NCBI GenBank assembly: GCA_003054495.1
Contig: CP028514.1
Location: 1,527,501-1,591,500 of the forward strand
Direction of reading: 5' to 3'
DNA length: 64,000 bases
Source of the DNA: Carboxydocella thermautotrophica
Lineage (GTDB): Bacteria; Bacillota; GCA-003054495; Carboxydocellales; Carboxydocellaceae
Both the position numbers and the translations under genes were made by a program. Positions 28,896 to 38,374 of this stretch are shown here, piece after piece. Position 1 is the stretch's first letter; the number at the start of each line of letters is the position of its first letter. Under the pieces are notes generated by a model that searched no databases, was not told the DNA's origin, and saw nothing but the letters and a program-made list of their open reading frames with translations.

Positions 28896-30299
28896 CTAAC
28901 GCAAAGGCCGCATTTCGATTTCACCTTCCTGATTCAGCTGAAAAGACACGTATTGCACGGGTTCATCGATAATCAGGGTCTGGTCACCAATGACGATCCG
29001 GGTTCCGGGATGGACAATTTTTTCTATCATTATTTTGCCTTCAATTGAGGTTTGCAATAAAGTTAATAGCTCCTGCTCCTCGACTATCAAATTTTTTAAT
29101 TCAGCTTCCAGATTAATTACTGATCGTTTTACCTTAATTAACAATGCCTTCTTTTCATCAGGAAGCTCACCGGCCTTTTCCTTCATTCGCTGCAGAAGGT
29201 CAATGATTTGCTTTGCTTTGGTCAAACTTTGTTGAACTGCTGTCAGCCCGGATACAGTCGCTAAATATCTAAGTTTCAGTTTCGGGCTTACTCCAGCTTC
29301 CAGCAAAGTATGAGTCCCCATCGGTGCTCCCACAGTTTTGGCCCGGATGTCCCGTCCAGCCCGGACTTCCCCGCCGGCAATCAGAGCTTTGCTGCCTTCC
29401 ACTATGACCGAACCTTCCGCAATTACCTGGCTGTGCATAATCCCTTTCCCGATTTGCACATTCCCGCCACATTCAATGAATGCGTTTTCAACATAGGCTG
29501 CAAACAGGTTACCCTGACAGGATATCTGAGCGCCTTTTTTGCCAATAATGCCATTACGTACCCGCAAATGTCCCCCGGCCTGGATACTGCCTCCTAAGAC
29601 AGCACCACCTACTTCCACATCAGCGGTAGCTTTGACCTGAAATCCGCCAAGCACATCACCGGTGATACGGATGGTGCCATCAAAATCAATGTTTCCGGTG
29701 GAAAAATCCACATTACCCCGCACCTCATATATATCAGATACGGTTACTTTGCCATTAATCAAGGCCACATGTCCGTTTTTTTCTGCAACAATTATATTTT
29801 CCTCCTGCAAAAGGCGCGTTCCTTTTCCTGCTTTCAAGACCACATCTTTTGCCTTTTTAGCAGGAATCACCCGACCAAATATGTCCATTCCATCCTGGCC
29901 AGGTACAGGAGGAACCCGCTCGGCCAGCACATCCCCGGCTTTAACCTGTTGAATCAGTTCCAGGTTATAATAGTCGACCGACCCGTCCTGACGGGCTTTG
30001 GGAGTTAGAGGGAGCCCATTAATTTCAAAATGATATTTAATACAAGCATCTATTCCAGCTACAGGTTCCCGGCCCCGGGCTAGTAGAATTTTTTCGCCAT
30101 TCCGTTTTACAATAGCGGTTTTAATATTTTCCTCAATCAAACCATATTTAATCTTCCGTTCATTGATAGCTTTCCAGACCAATTGTTCCAGTTTCTGGTC
30201 ACTTTCTTCTGCTGCTGCAAGCAGCTGTAAAAAGGCTGTCATGTTATCCGCACTGGTTTCGAGACTTAAAACGATTTTCTTTTCTTTCTGCTGATCCAT
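28896..30299 (-). CDS. FapA family protein (DUF342)
   Basis: The 467 residues follow the FapA layout: an N-terminal domain (about 1-130), a right-handed beta-helix region of short Gly/Val-rich repeats (about 165-330, for example GNVDFSTGNIDFDGTIRITG and GNVQIGKGIMHSQVIAEGS), a coiled coil (about 345-410) and a C-terminal strand-rich tail. Members are often found beside flagellar or chemotaxis genes. The repeat region resembles polymer-forming or MinC-like beta-helices, suggesting a scaffold, but no activity is established. It follows sigD in the operon with a 17-base gap. Confidence 0.85.
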   Translation of the reverse strand: MDQQKEKKIVLSLETSADNMTAFLQLLAAAEESDQKLEQLVWKAINERKIKYGLIEENIKTAIVKRNGEKILLARGREPVAGIDACIKYHFEINGLPLTPKARQDGSVDYYNLELIQQVKAGDVLAERVPPVPGQDGMDIFGRVIPAKKAKDVVLKAGKGTRLLQEENIIVAEKNGHVALINGKVTVSDIYEVRGNVDFSTGNIDFDGTIRITGDVLGGFQVKATADVEVGGAVLGGSIQAGGHLRVRNGIIGKKGAQISCQGNLFAAYVENAFIECGGNVQIGKGIMHSQVIAEGSVIVEGSKALIAGGEVRAGRDIRAKTVGAPMGTHTLLEAGVSPKLKLRYLATVSGLTAVQQSLTKAKQIIDLLQRMKEKAGELPDEKKALLIKVKRSVINLEAELKNLIVEEQELLTLLQTSIEGKIMIEKIVHPGTRIVIGDQTLIIDEPVQYVSFQLNQEGEIEMRPLR

Positions 30300-30316
30300 G
30301 ACAGCCCCTCCCCCGG

Positions 30317-31108
30317 TTATTCCGCAAAAATCTTTTGCTTCTGTCGACTGAGCCGGCCCCGTAACCGGAAAATTGCTTTGGTATGCAGCTGTGAAACCCG
30401 GGATTCACTAACTCCAATTACTTGTCCTATCTCCTTTAAGGTCAAACCATTATAATAATACAGGGCTACAACTAGTTTCTCCTTTTCTGGCAGTTTGGCA
30501 ATAGCGTCGGCAAGAATTTGCTTGACTGCTTGAAGCTGAAACTGTTCCTCAAGGGTTGGTTGACTTTTGTCGGCGATCAATTCATGGAATCCGGCAGTAT
30601 TTTCTTCTTCCCCAGGAATCAATTCATCAAGGGAAAAAATAACCCCCTGGGAGCTCTGTACCAGCAGCTGCTGATATTGCTCCTCTGACAAACCTAAAGC
30701 CTGGCAAATTTCTTCATCCGTAGCCGACCTACCCAAACGCTGTTCTAACTCCCAAATTCCCTGTTCTAATTTCTTTACTCTGGCTCTTACTGAAGCTGGC
30801 ATCCAATCCAGCTGGCGCAAGCCATCGATTATCGCCCCTTTGATGCGGGCTACCGCATAAGTTTCAAATTTGATGCCTCGCTCAGGCTCAAACCGTTCGA
30901 TGGCTTCCAGTAAACCAAAGGTACCAAAACTTAATAATTCATCATAAGTGATACTGGATGGCAAGCCTGAAATAAGCCTGCCCGCCACATATTTAACGAG
31001 ATGAGCATAACGTTTAATGAGGGCCTCCTTCAACTCTGGTCCTTTTTTTTCTTTATATTCTGCCCAGAGCTGTTCATCCTTTTGCCCGCTCAATTTAATG
31101 GCCAACAT
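30317..31108 (-). CDS. sigD: Flagellar/motility RNA polymerase sigma factor SigD (FliA)
   Basis: Alternative sigma factor for late flagellar genes such as flagellin. The 263 residues contain region 2 (HLVKYVAGRLISGLPSSITYDELLSFGTFGLLEAIERF), region 3 (RVKKLEQGIWELEQRLGRSATDEEICQALGLSEEQ) and region 4 with the helix-turn-helix GLTLKEIGQVIGVSESRVSQLH. It lies after cheD in the same position as in Bacillus. The anti-sigma factor FlgM is not in the window. Being distal in a roughly 32-kb transcript controlled at its 5' end, its level should follow the leader riboswitch (inference). Confidence 0.96.
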   Translation of the reverse strand: MLAIKLSGQKDEQLWAEYKEKKGPELKEALIKRYAHLVKYVAGRLISGLPSSITYDELLSFGTFGLLEAIERFEPERGIKFETYAVARIKGAIIDGLRQLDWMPASVRARVKKLEQGIWELEQRLGRSATDEEICQALGLSEEQYQQLLVQSSQGVIFSLDELIPGEEENTAGFHELIADKSQPTLEEQFQLQAVKQILADAIAKLPEKEKLVVALYYYNGLTLKEIGQVIGVSESRVSQLHTKAIFRLRGRLSRQKQKIFAE

Positions 31109-31120
31109 GGGCTCACCTCT

Positions 31121-31603
31121 TTAGATATGATAGTTTTTAGCTGCCATAGTACGAATATGCACAAGCCCTGTTTCCAGGTCAAATTCAATGGTTCGCCCGA
31201 TATTTCCTCCAGTGTCCTCCGCCAGCAAAGGAATATCCCAGGCAGCAAGGGCTGTTTTTACCGCTTCCACATTTCTCTGTCCCACTTTCATGATTTCATG
31301 TTCACCACCAAAGGAAAACATCTGGGCCCCGCCTGCAATCTTAGCTTTTAACCGACGGCGGCAAGCCCCATGGTTTTCCAGCAACTGGATTAGTGCCGGT
31401 ACGGCTGTATCAGCAAATTTCGCGGGATTTCCCACTACCCTGGCTTTAGTGCTATCTGGCAGCATAATATGGGCCATGCCGCCTTTTTTGCTGAGAAAAT
31501 CCCAGAGACATATGCCTACACAGGAACCCAGACCAGAAGTCAATAACCGGGCAGGAGCCTGTCCTATCTTTAAATCAGCCATCCCAACTTTTATAATCTC
31601 CAT
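31121..31603 (-). CDS. cheD: Chemoreceptor glutamine deamidase CheD
   Basis: Deamidates receptor glutamines and partners with CheC. The protein of 160 residues contains the catalytic Cys in SGLGSCVGICLWD and the His in GGMAHIMLPDS, with the GGAQMFSF block further on. It follows cheC by six bases. Typical length. Confidence 0.96.
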   Translation of the reverse strand: MEIIKVGMADLKIGQAPARLLTSGLGSCVGICLWDFLSKKGGMAHIMLPDSTKARVVGNPAKFADTAVPALIQLLENHGACRRRLKAKIAGGAQMFSFGGEHEIMKVGQRNVEAVKTALAAWDIPLLAEDTGGNIGRTIEFDLETGLVHIRTMAAKNYHI

Positions 31604-31609
31604 CTCAAC

Positions 31610-32221
31610 TTACACTCCCAGCGCCGTAACTATAACTCTAAGGGAATCAGGCTCAGGCAAGAGGAAAAAGTGCCCGATCATTTCCTTGTGATTTAGCTTG
31701 AATATGGTCTCTATTATCAGTACCTCATTGGAAACATGCCCTAGTTCCGCAGCAACACTAGAAAGGATATTGCAGCCATAATCCAGGGCCACCCCCGGTA
31801 TCGAAGGATAAAATCTGATACCAGTAAAGCCAGTAATGGCCGCTAGAAAACCTCCTGTTACGATATTTCCGACTTCAGCCAGGGCCGATAACTCAAACTG
31901 ATTAAAATTCCCCGTCTCAGTTACAGAGCGCTGTAACAGCATTTCCACCAGTTGCTGGGCCATGGATTGCGGCAAGAGCCATAAAACTTCTCCTGGAGCT
32001 TGCCCCTTAACCTTCTGGTAAATACCATAAACAGTTTCCTGGCAAATAGGCGATGCTTCCAGAATCTCCTGATAAGAAACAATATTTATCTCCGGCACTG
32101 ACATCTCTACTCTCTGACCCAGCATGGTGGCCAGAGCAGTGGCACCATTACCAGCACCAATATTGCAAACTTCCCTGATTACATCCAGCTGCGCTTCACT
32201 CAATTTTTTGAATTCCCCCAC
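31610..32221 (-). CDS. cheC: CheY-P phosphatase CheC
   Basis: Dephosphorylates CheY-P and is stimulated by CheD. The 203 residues show both pseudo-repeat phosphatase sites: LDVIREVCNIGAGNGATALA near residue 10 (E-x2-N) and LSALAEVGNIVTGGFLAAIT near 105. It starts with GTG at 32221, seven bases after AAGGAGG, overlapping the cheW end by 22 bases. Confidence 0.95.
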   Translation of the reverse strand: MGEFKKLSEAQLDVIREVCNIGAGNGATALATMLGQRVEMSVPEINIVSYQEILEASPICQETVYGIYQKVKGQAPGEVLWLLPQSMAQQLVEMLLQRSVTETGNFNQFELSALAEVGNIVTGGFLAAITGFTGIRFYPSIPGVALDYGCNILSSVAAELGHVSNEVLIIETIFKLNHKEMIGHFFLLPEPDSLRVIVTALGV

Positions 32222-32622
32222 CCCAATTCCTCCTTAAATTGCCGTTTCAATACCATCACTACCCGATCTGGCAATTTAACAAAAGCGTCAATATATTTTT
32301 CGTAGATATCAGTTTGAATCTGATCTTCTCCTACCTTGGTTACACTGCTAATTTCATCAGCCAGTACCCCAAACATACCCTCCTGTTCAGTCAAAATTAT
32401 AATTCGGTTTTCTTCAGTGCTTAACGGTTCCGGCAAGCCAAACAACCGGTGCAAAGAAAGGACTGGTACTACTGTTCCCCGCAGGTTTATCACCCCGAGA
32501 ATATAGGAGGGTGTCCGCGGCACCCTGGTAATTTTAACGAGCGGAAAAATTTCCTTCACTCTGTTGATATAAAGACCATACCATTTGTTTTGTAAACGAA
32601 ATACAACAATTTGAACCTCCAC
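32200..32622 (-). CDS. cheW: Chemotaxis coupling protein CheW
   Basis: SH3-like adaptor linking chemoreceptors to CheA. The 140-residue protein has the two-subdomain CheW fold, with FRLQNKWYGLYINRVKEIFP, RTPSYILGVINLRGTVVPVL (the conserved NLRG motif) and GVLADEISSVTKV. GTG start after GGGGAGG. It lies between cheA and cheC. Confidence 0.95.
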   Translation of the reverse strand: MEVQIVVFRLQNKWYGLYINRVKEIFPLVKITRVPRTPSYILGVINLRGTVVPVLSLHRLFGLPEPLSTEENRIIILTEQEGMFGVLADEISSVTKVGEDQIQTDIYEKYIDAFVKLPDRVVMVLKRQFKEELGWGNSKN

Positions 32623-32627
32623 TGCCT

Positions 32628-34649
32628 TTACCTCCCCGTCAATAGGGATGGGACATCCAGGATCAAGGCAACTTCACCATTGGCTAAAATGGTAGCACCT
32701 GCAATGCCTGAAATCCCTGTCAAAAGTGGGCCCAGGGACTTGATGACGATTTCCTGCTGTCCCAGCAGTTCGTCCACGATCAACCCTATCCTCTGTCTCC
32801 CTGTTCTGACAATAACCACAGGCAATTCTGTTTCCGGCTCTGGTATCTCCCAGGGGTGTTCCAGCAATTCTTTTAAAATGTACACAGGAACCAGTACTTC
32901 CCTTAGTTTTATATAATAAGCCCCCTGTAGTTCCAGAATATCCCTTTGTAAAATTGCCGCTGTTTCTTCGATATAGCCGATCGGTACTGCATAGGTCTCC
33001 TGACCGATCTTGATAAGTAAGCTCTGCAAAATCGCTAAAGTTAAAGGCAAAATAATGTGCACAGTGGTGCCCTGATGCAAACGAGAATTCAGCATAATCC
33101 GCCCATTGAGGGATTCAATTTTTTTCTTCACTGCATCCATTCCCACACCACGGCCAGAAATATCGGTCACTTTTTCTGCTGTACTCAATCCCGGTCGGAA
33201 AATCAGAGCCAGTTTTTCCTCTTCACTCATTTGTTCCGCTTCAACGCTATTGATAAGACCGTTCTGCAAAGCCTTTTGTACTACTTTCTCAGTATCAATC
33301 CCTTTGCCATCATCCTTAATTTCAATGACCACATGATTCCCTTCATGAAAAGCCGAAAGACTGATGGTTCCGGCAGCTGGTTTTCCTTTTGCCAGCCGCT
33401 CAGCAGGGGATTCAATACCGTGGTCAATGGCATTTCGCAGTAGATGCACCAGTGGCTCCCCAATTTCATCTATCACCGTGCGATCCAGCTCTGTATCAGC
33501 TCCATAAACCTGAAAATCGATCTCTTTTCCCAGTTCTCTGGCCAGATCCCTAACCATGCGAGGAAAACGATTGAACACCGTCTCAACTGGTACCATGCGA
33601 ACTTTCATTACCAGGTTTTGTAATTCGGAGAAAATAAAATCCATTTGTTCGATAGTCTCGTTAAGTTCTTTCAGTCCATTTTTCCTGGCGATGGCGAATA
33701 AGCGGGTTTTATTTATTACCAGTTCTCCCACCAGGTTCATCAATATATCCAGTTTCTGAATATCCACCCTGAGGGTTTGAGCTTTCAACTGTCCTGACGG
33801 TTTCTTATCAGATTCTACCGCTGGTTTTATCGTTTCCTGCCCTGATGATACTGCCGGTTTTTCTGTTTTTGTTTCCTGTACCGGTCTGGCCTGAAGCTGA
33901 AAGGCTTCGATGTGATAGCTTTCCAGTTCAGAGACAGATTGCATAGCTGTTTCTACTGCACTGGCTGATTCGGAGCTTATTAACAGAAATTCCACTATCC
34001 GGTCAAAATTGTCTTCTTCAATTTCCGATGTGTCAGGTACGGTTTTAATAATTTCCCCCAGCTGCTCCAAATTGCGATAAACCATCAATACCCGGGGCAC
34101 TTTCATTAAACAATCTTCCCGTAGAATTACTTTGATTTTCCAGACATTTAACCCCTGGCTACTGGCATCCTGTACCACTCTTACTTCATACTCATTGAGT
34201 ACCATAGCAGGTGCGGGGGAAGTTGTCGGTTTAGACTCTTCATTTTTTTTGGTAGTAACTGATTCAGCGGCCTCAGGTTGATGATTCCTAAGCTGATTGA
34301 TAATATCCTGCGGCGATGTTTGAATACTGCCCTGGCTGGCGACTTCCTCCAGCATAATTTCCAGCGTATCAGCTACTTTCAGCAAAAGGTCAATCCCATT
34401 GGAACTGATACATTGCTGGGTTCCCCGGTAGGGTTGCAAGAAACTTTCCATTTCATGGGTAAGTTCGGCCATCTGGGTAAAACCCATCGTTGCCGACATT
34501 CCTTTCAAAGTATGGGCACTGCGAAAGAGCTCATTGATGGTTTCCAGGTTACACGGATCTTTTTCCAGCTCCAGCAAACACTCACTGATTTTTTGCAAAT
34601 GCTCCCGTGCTTCCTCAAAAAATATGGTTAGATACTGGGACAGATCCAC
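32628..34649 (-). CDS. cheA: Chemotaxis histidine kinase CheA
   Basis: Receptor-controlled kinase that phosphorylates CheY and CheB. The 673 residues comprise the P1 domain with phosphoacceptor His in FRSAHTLKGMSATMGF (near 47), a P2-like region (about 150-260), a dimerisation domain (MNLVGELVINKTRLF), the ATPase with N box LVHLLRNAIDHGIE, G1 KDDGKGID and G2 GRGVGMDAV, and a C-terminal CheW-like P5 domain. GTG start after GGGGAGGGG. It is followed by cheW, with cheB upstream. Confidence 0.97.
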   Translation of the reverse strand: MDLSQYLTIFFEEAREHLQKISECLLELEKDPCNLETINELFRSAHTLKGMSATMGFTQMAELTHEMESFLQPYRGTQQCISSNGIDLLLKVADTLEIMLEEVASQGSIQTSPQDIINQLRNHQPEAAESVTTKKNEESKPTTSPAPAMVLNEYEVRVVQDASSQGLNVWKIKVILREDCLMKVPRVLMVYRNLEQLGEIIKTVPDTSEIEEDNFDRIVEFLLISSESASAVETAMQSVSELESYHIEAFQLQARPVQETKTEKPAVSSGQETIKPAVESDKKPSGQLKAQTLRVDIQKLDILMNLVGELVINKTRLFAIARKNGLKELNETIEQMDFIFSELQNLVMKVRMVPVETVFNRFPRMVRDLARELGKEIDFQVYGADTELDRTVIDEIGEPLVHLLRNAIDHGIESPAERLAKGKPAAGTISLSAFHEGNHVVIEIKDDGKGIDTEKVVQKALQNGLINSVEAEQMSEEEKLALIFRPGLSTAEKVTDISGRGVGMDAVKKKIESLNGRIMLNSRLHQGTTVHIILPLTLAILQSLLIKIGQETYAVPIGYIEETAAILQRDILELQGAYYIKLREVLVPVYILKELLEHPWEIPEPETELPVVIVRTGRQRIGLIVDELLGQQEIVIKSLGPLLTGISGIAGATILANGEVALILDVPSLLTGR

Positions 34650-34668
34650 AATTCTCCCCTCCCCTGGG

Positions 34669-35703
34669 CTATAGCCATTTCATTATCTCCAGGGCAATTT
34701 TATTCAAAGGCACAACTACATCAACGCCACCTTTTTGGATTGCTACTTTTGGCATACCAAAAACCACACATGAACTTTCATCCTGGGCGATAGTTTTACC
34801 CCCGGACTTTTTGATTTCCACCATTCCATCAGAGCCATCCCCACCCATACCGGTCATAATCACCCCGATTTTGGGCAGATTTAAGCGGGCTACTGATTTC
34901 ATCATTACATCTACTGATGGTCGATGTCCGGAAACCGGTGGTGACTGGTTTAGACTGATAAAGTAACTGCCCTGATTTTGACGAACTTCCATATGATAGT
35001 CTCCAGGTGCGATATAAACGATCCCGTTTTTGATTTCCTCTCCATCTTCCGCTTCCTTGACTACTAAATGAGAAATGCTGTCCAGTCTCTCTGCCAGCGA
35101 TTTGGTAAATCCTCTGGGCATATGCTGTACAATCAGGATAGCCGCCGGTAAATTGCGTGGAAACTGGGTCACCACTTCCTGTAAGGCCCTGGGCCCTCCT
35201 GTGGATGTACCGATTGCAACCAGCTTGGAAACACGCTGAAAAGCAGTGAGCTTTGCCCCTGTCTGAGGAAGGAGCGAGAGGCTGCTGCTCGTTTTTTTCA
35301 ATTTGGCCAGAGCAGCATTGCTTACTTTAATGATTAGTTCCTCCTGGACTTTATCCAAATCAAAACTAATTTGTCCTGAAGGTTTGGCTACAAAATCCAC
35401 CGCTCCCAGTTCCAGAGCTTTAATGGTAGCTTCTGCCCCTTCTGTCGTCAGAGAACTGAGCATAACCACTGGGAGTGGGAATTGTTCCATAATTATTTTT
35501 AAAGCTTCCAGGCCGTTCATGACCGGCATTTCCACGTCCAGAGTCATCACCTGGGGTTTTAGTTCCTGGACCTTTTCTATGGCTTCCTGACCATTTTTGG
35601 CATATCCGACTACTTTGATTTTACCGCTGCTTTCTAAGATCCTGGTGATGTACTGGCGCATAAATGCTGAATCATCAACAACTAAAACTTTTAATGGTTC
35701 CAT
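34669..35703 (-). CDS. cheB: Chemoreceptor methylesterase/deamidase CheB
   Basis: Response-regulator-controlled receptor methylesterase. The receiver domain (1-125) has the phosphoacceptor Asp in MTLDVEMPVMNGLEA and the DD pair in VLVVDDSAFMRQ. The esterase domain has the catalytic Ser in IGTSTGGPRALQ, His in IVQHMPRGFT and Asp in MTGMGGDGSDGM. I start at the ATG at 35703, seven bases after GGGGG. No cheR partner is present in the window. Confidence 0.96.
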   Translation of the reverse strand: MEPLKVLVVDDSAFMRQYITRILESSGKIKVVGYAKNGQEAIEKVQELKPQVMTLDVEMPVMNGLEALKIIMEQFPLPVVMLSSLTTEGAEATIKALELGAVDFVAKPSGQISFDLDKVQEELIIKVSNAALAKLKKTSSSLSLLPQTGAKLTAFQRVSKLVAIGTSTGGPRALQEVVTQFPRNLPAAILIVQHMPRGFTKSLAERLDSISHLVVKEAEDGEEIKNGIVYIAPGDYHMEVRQNQGSYFISLNQSPPVSGHRPSVDVMMKSVARLNLPKIGVIMTGMGGDGSDGMVEIKKSGGKTIAQDESSCVVFGMPKVAIQKGGVDVVVPLNKIALEIMKWL

Positions 35704-35714
35704 AGCCAAACCCC

Positions 35715-36359
35715 CTATAACAATCCCTTCTTTCTCAGCTCCCGTTGCCGATCGAAAATGTATTTTATGATTTTATCCCTGTCCCGTTCTTCAATAATAG
35801 TAAACTGTATACCGATATTGTAACCTTTTTTGGGTTTTTCCAGGGGCAGGCAGCGTACTACCTTGCCTACGGCGATGATTTTATCCTTTGGCAGTTTTAA
35901 ATGGAGTTCCAGTTCGGTCCCCAGTTCCAGGGGTTGCGGGATTTCGATGCGCACGCCGCCACCGGAAATATCTTTGGTTACAGTATCAGTTCCGGTTATA
36001 TCATCTTCTTGCAGTTTATAAAAGGTCAGGGGAACGCTGTCATCCAGGCGGACGTAGTTGCGTCTCTGTACCCGATTTACTGATTCTGGAATGCTAATGG
36101 ATAATATCGCTTGGGGAGCTGTGGCCCGGGAAATTACTTCAGATTTAAAGCTGTATATTGCCGACTGGTCAAAATACCGCACCAGAATTTGGCTTCCTAC
36201 TCTTACGGGAACAGGTACTCCTTTACTAAAGGGCAAAGCGAGGATGATTCTGTCAGGTGCAATCTCTTCTACTCGGCTGCGGTAAACCCCGGAAAGATTT
36301 TCTTCCAGCAATTCTATTTCCACATTCTGGTTTACCGACAGCTGCGGTACTACCGCCAC
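35715..36359 (-). CDS. PilZ-domain flagellar brake protein (YcgR/YpfA-like)
   Basis: Cyclic di-GMP-binding protein that slows or stops the flagellar motor in Bacillus (YpfA/DgrA) and E. coli (YcgR). The 214 residues hold an N-terminal YcgR-type (PilZN) barrel (about 1-95) and a PilZ domain (about 98-210) with both ligand motifs: RVQRRNYVR (RxxxR) and DISGGG (D/N-x-S-x-x-G). GTG start after GGGAGGG. Located between flhG and cheB inside the fla/che operon, whose leader also senses c-di-GMP. Confidence 0.92.
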   Translation of the reverse strand: MAVVPQLSVNQNVEIELLEENLSGVYRSRVEEIAPDRIILALPFSKGVPVPVRVGSQILVRYFDQSAIYSFKSEVISRATAPQAILSISIPESVNRVQRRNYVRLDDSVPLTFYKLQEDDITGTDTVTKDISGGGVRIEIPQPLELGTELELHLKLPKDKIIAVGKVVRCLPLEKPKKGYNIGIQFTIIEERDRDKIIKYIFDRQRELRKKGLL

Positions 36360-36372
36360 TCAAATCCCTCCC

Positions 36373-37269
36373 TCAACTGAAGAAACCAATAATTTTGTTA
36401 AAAAATGATTTAACTCCACCTGGCGGTTTTTGGGTATCCTGCCCCGTTAATAATTTATCGGCAATTCCTTTCATACAGGTACTGGCCAAGCAATTGGGGT
36501 ATTTTAAAACAAAAGGTTCCTGATATTTTACCGCCTTGGATACATGGAGATCATCCCAGATAAAACCCAGTTGCTCCAAATTCAATTTCAAGAAACGCTG
36601 TGAAACCATGGTTAGTTTATTGGCTGTATTTTTGCCTTCCTCCATGTTTTCGACCCGGTTGACCACCAGACTAATGCGGGCATCCGGTTTCTTGCTATGC
36701 AAAGCCTTTATTAAACCATAAGCATCTGTAATACTGGTCGGCTCCGGTGTGCAGACCACAATTACTTCATCTGCCGCCTGCACAAAAGCCAGCACATTCC
36801 GGTTCAGACCGGCACCGGTATCGATAAGGAGTATGTCTGCCATACCCTCTAATTCCTGCAGGCTCTTAATAAAGGTATTGAGTTTTTTGCGGGATATATT
36901 AGCCAGTTCCTGAATTCCCGACCCTCCTGCAATGATCCCCAGTCCACCCGGGCCAGTTGTAATTATATCTCTAATATTCATCTCATCTTTAATGAGATTA
37001 TAAAGGGTATATTTAGGAGTTACACCCAGGACTACATCCACATTGGCCAACCCCAAATCAGCATCGAAAACCAGTACCTTTTTACCTAATTTTGTTAAAG
37101 TAAGGGCCAGGTTAATGGTAAAATTGGTTTTACCGACCCCGCCTTTCCCTGACGTTACAGCAATAACCCTGGTTCGGTTAAAGCGCGGATCTTTTTCTCT
37201 CAGCTCAGCCTCAGCCTGTTTCTTTAAATTCAAAGCCAGTTGCCGTAGTTTTTCTGCCTGATCAGCCAT
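36373..37269 (-). CDS. flhG: MinD-like ATPase FlhG (YlxH)
   Basis: Controls flagellar number and placement with FlhF and helps assemble the FliM/FliY C-ring. The 298 residues have the deviant Walker A motif SGKGGVGKTNFTINLAL, FDADLGLANVDVVLG, and DTGAGLNRNVLAF. The short N-terminal helix (AEKLRQLALNLKKQ) is the stretch that activates the FlhF GTPase in homologues. It follows flhF directly. Confidence 0.95.
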   Translation of the reverse strand: MADQAEKLRQLALNLKKQAEAELREKDPRFNRTRVIAVTSGKGGVGKTNFTINLALTLTKLGKKVLVFDADLGLANVDVVLGVTPKYTLYNLIKDEMNIRDIITTGPGGLGIIAGGSGIQELANISRKKLNTFIKSLQELEGMADILLIDTGAGLNRNVLAFVQAADEVIVVCTPEPTSITDAYGLIKALHSKKPDARISLVVNRVENMEEGKNTANKLTMVSQRFLKLNLEQLGFIWDDLHVSKAVKYQEPFVLKYPNCLASTCMKGIADKLLTGQDTQKPPGGVKSFFNKIIGFFS

Positions 37270-37272
37270 GGC

Positions 37273-38373
37273 TTATCTCTCCTTTATCAGTTTACCAGCT
37301 AACCAGGTCGGGTCAGCTTCACTGATATCATCTGGTACTTCTTGTCCCGTTGTAACATAGACTAAAGGCTTCCTGGTTTTTTGCAGAACTGAGAGAATAC
37401 CGCCAAAAGAAGAAGTTTCATCAATTTTGGTAAGAATAATTTTGTCAAACTCTATATCCCGGTAATTTTCAACAATCTCCAGCATATCTTTTCGTTTTGT
37501 CGGTGCACTCAGAACCAAATAGGTTTCATCGGGCTGGGCCGCAGCAATAAAGCTTTTGAGTTCCACCATTTTATCTTTGTTGCGGTGACTGCGCCCGGCC
37601 GTATCGATTAGCAGTAAATCTTTATCCTGATGTTTTTCGATGGCCTCTTTCATGTCCTTAGGCGAATAAACTACTTCCACAGGCAGCCCCATAATATCTC
37701 CATAGGTTTTTAGTTGCTCAACTGCTGCAACCCGATAAGTATCTGAAGTCAGTAACGCTACTGCAAAATTTTGCTTGATAGCAAAGTTAGCAGCAATTTT
37801 AGCAATCGTGGTAGTTTTACCAACCCCTGTTGGCCCAATGAAAGAGACAACCAGCGGTCTTTCTTTGTTTTTATTCTTTTTTACAGTAATAGGTTTACCT
37901 TTTTTAAAATATTTCTCCAGGACATGCAGTATCTTCTCCTCTTCTGTTTGACTCTCTTCCTCACTTGCTCTAAGCTGTTTAAAAATCTTTCTTAATATGT
38001 TTTCTTCAACTTCCTTGTCCTGAAGCAGGGCCCAGTATTTTTTCCCTTCTTCTGACAACTCGGCTGGGATTTTCTTTTCATCCACTATTTCTGCCATACG
38101 GTCAATTTTCTCTTTCAGTTCATGAATTTCCTGCTTCAATTCGACATTTATTTGTTTGTCCTGGATCTCAACAGGCTGTGACGGTACTGGAGGAGAGGAA
38201 ATTTTTTCTTCAACCGCAGCGGTAACCTCTACCATCTGGCGGCCAAAGAGCCCGAAAAATCCACCCTCACGAAATTTGCGGGTATGGATGATCACAGCAT
38301 CTCGCCCCATATCATTTCTGACTTTCAGCATCGCCTCATTAACTGTAGGTGCCACAAAGCGTTTTACTTTCAT
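37273..38373 (-). CDS. flhF: SRP-family GTPase FlhF
   Basis: Signal-recognition-type GTPase directing the site of flagellar assembly. The 366 residues have a basic N-terminal B domain, an N domain and the G domain with [20 protein letters not shown] (G1), DTYRVAAVEQL, LIDTAGRSHR (G3) and TKIDETSSFG (G4). Starts two bases after the flhA stop and is followed by flhG. Confidence 0.96.
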   Translation of the reverse strand: MKVKRFVAPTVNEAMLKVRNDMGRDAVIIHTRKFREGGFFGLFGRQMVEVTAAVEEKISSPPVPSQPVEIQDKQINVELKQEIHELKEKIDRMAEIVDEKKIPAELSEEGKKYWALLQDKEVEENILRKIFKQLRASEEESQTEEEKILHVLEKYFKKGKPITVKKNKNKERPLVVSFIGPTGVGKTTTIAKIAANFAIKQNFAVALLTSDTYRVAAVEQLKTYGDIMGLPVEVVYSPKDMKEAIEKHQDKDLLLIDTAGRSHRNKDKMVELKSFIAAAQPDETYLVLSAPTKRKDMLEIVENYRDIEFDKIILTKIDETSSFGGILSVLQKTRKPLVYVTTGQEVPDDISEADPTWLAGKLIKER

Positions 38374-38374
38374 T

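Noticed and set aside
32628-35703. Missing cheR treated as operon decay
   Set aside because: CheR is commonly encoded outside the fla/che operon in Firmicutes, so its absence from this window is not evidence of loss.
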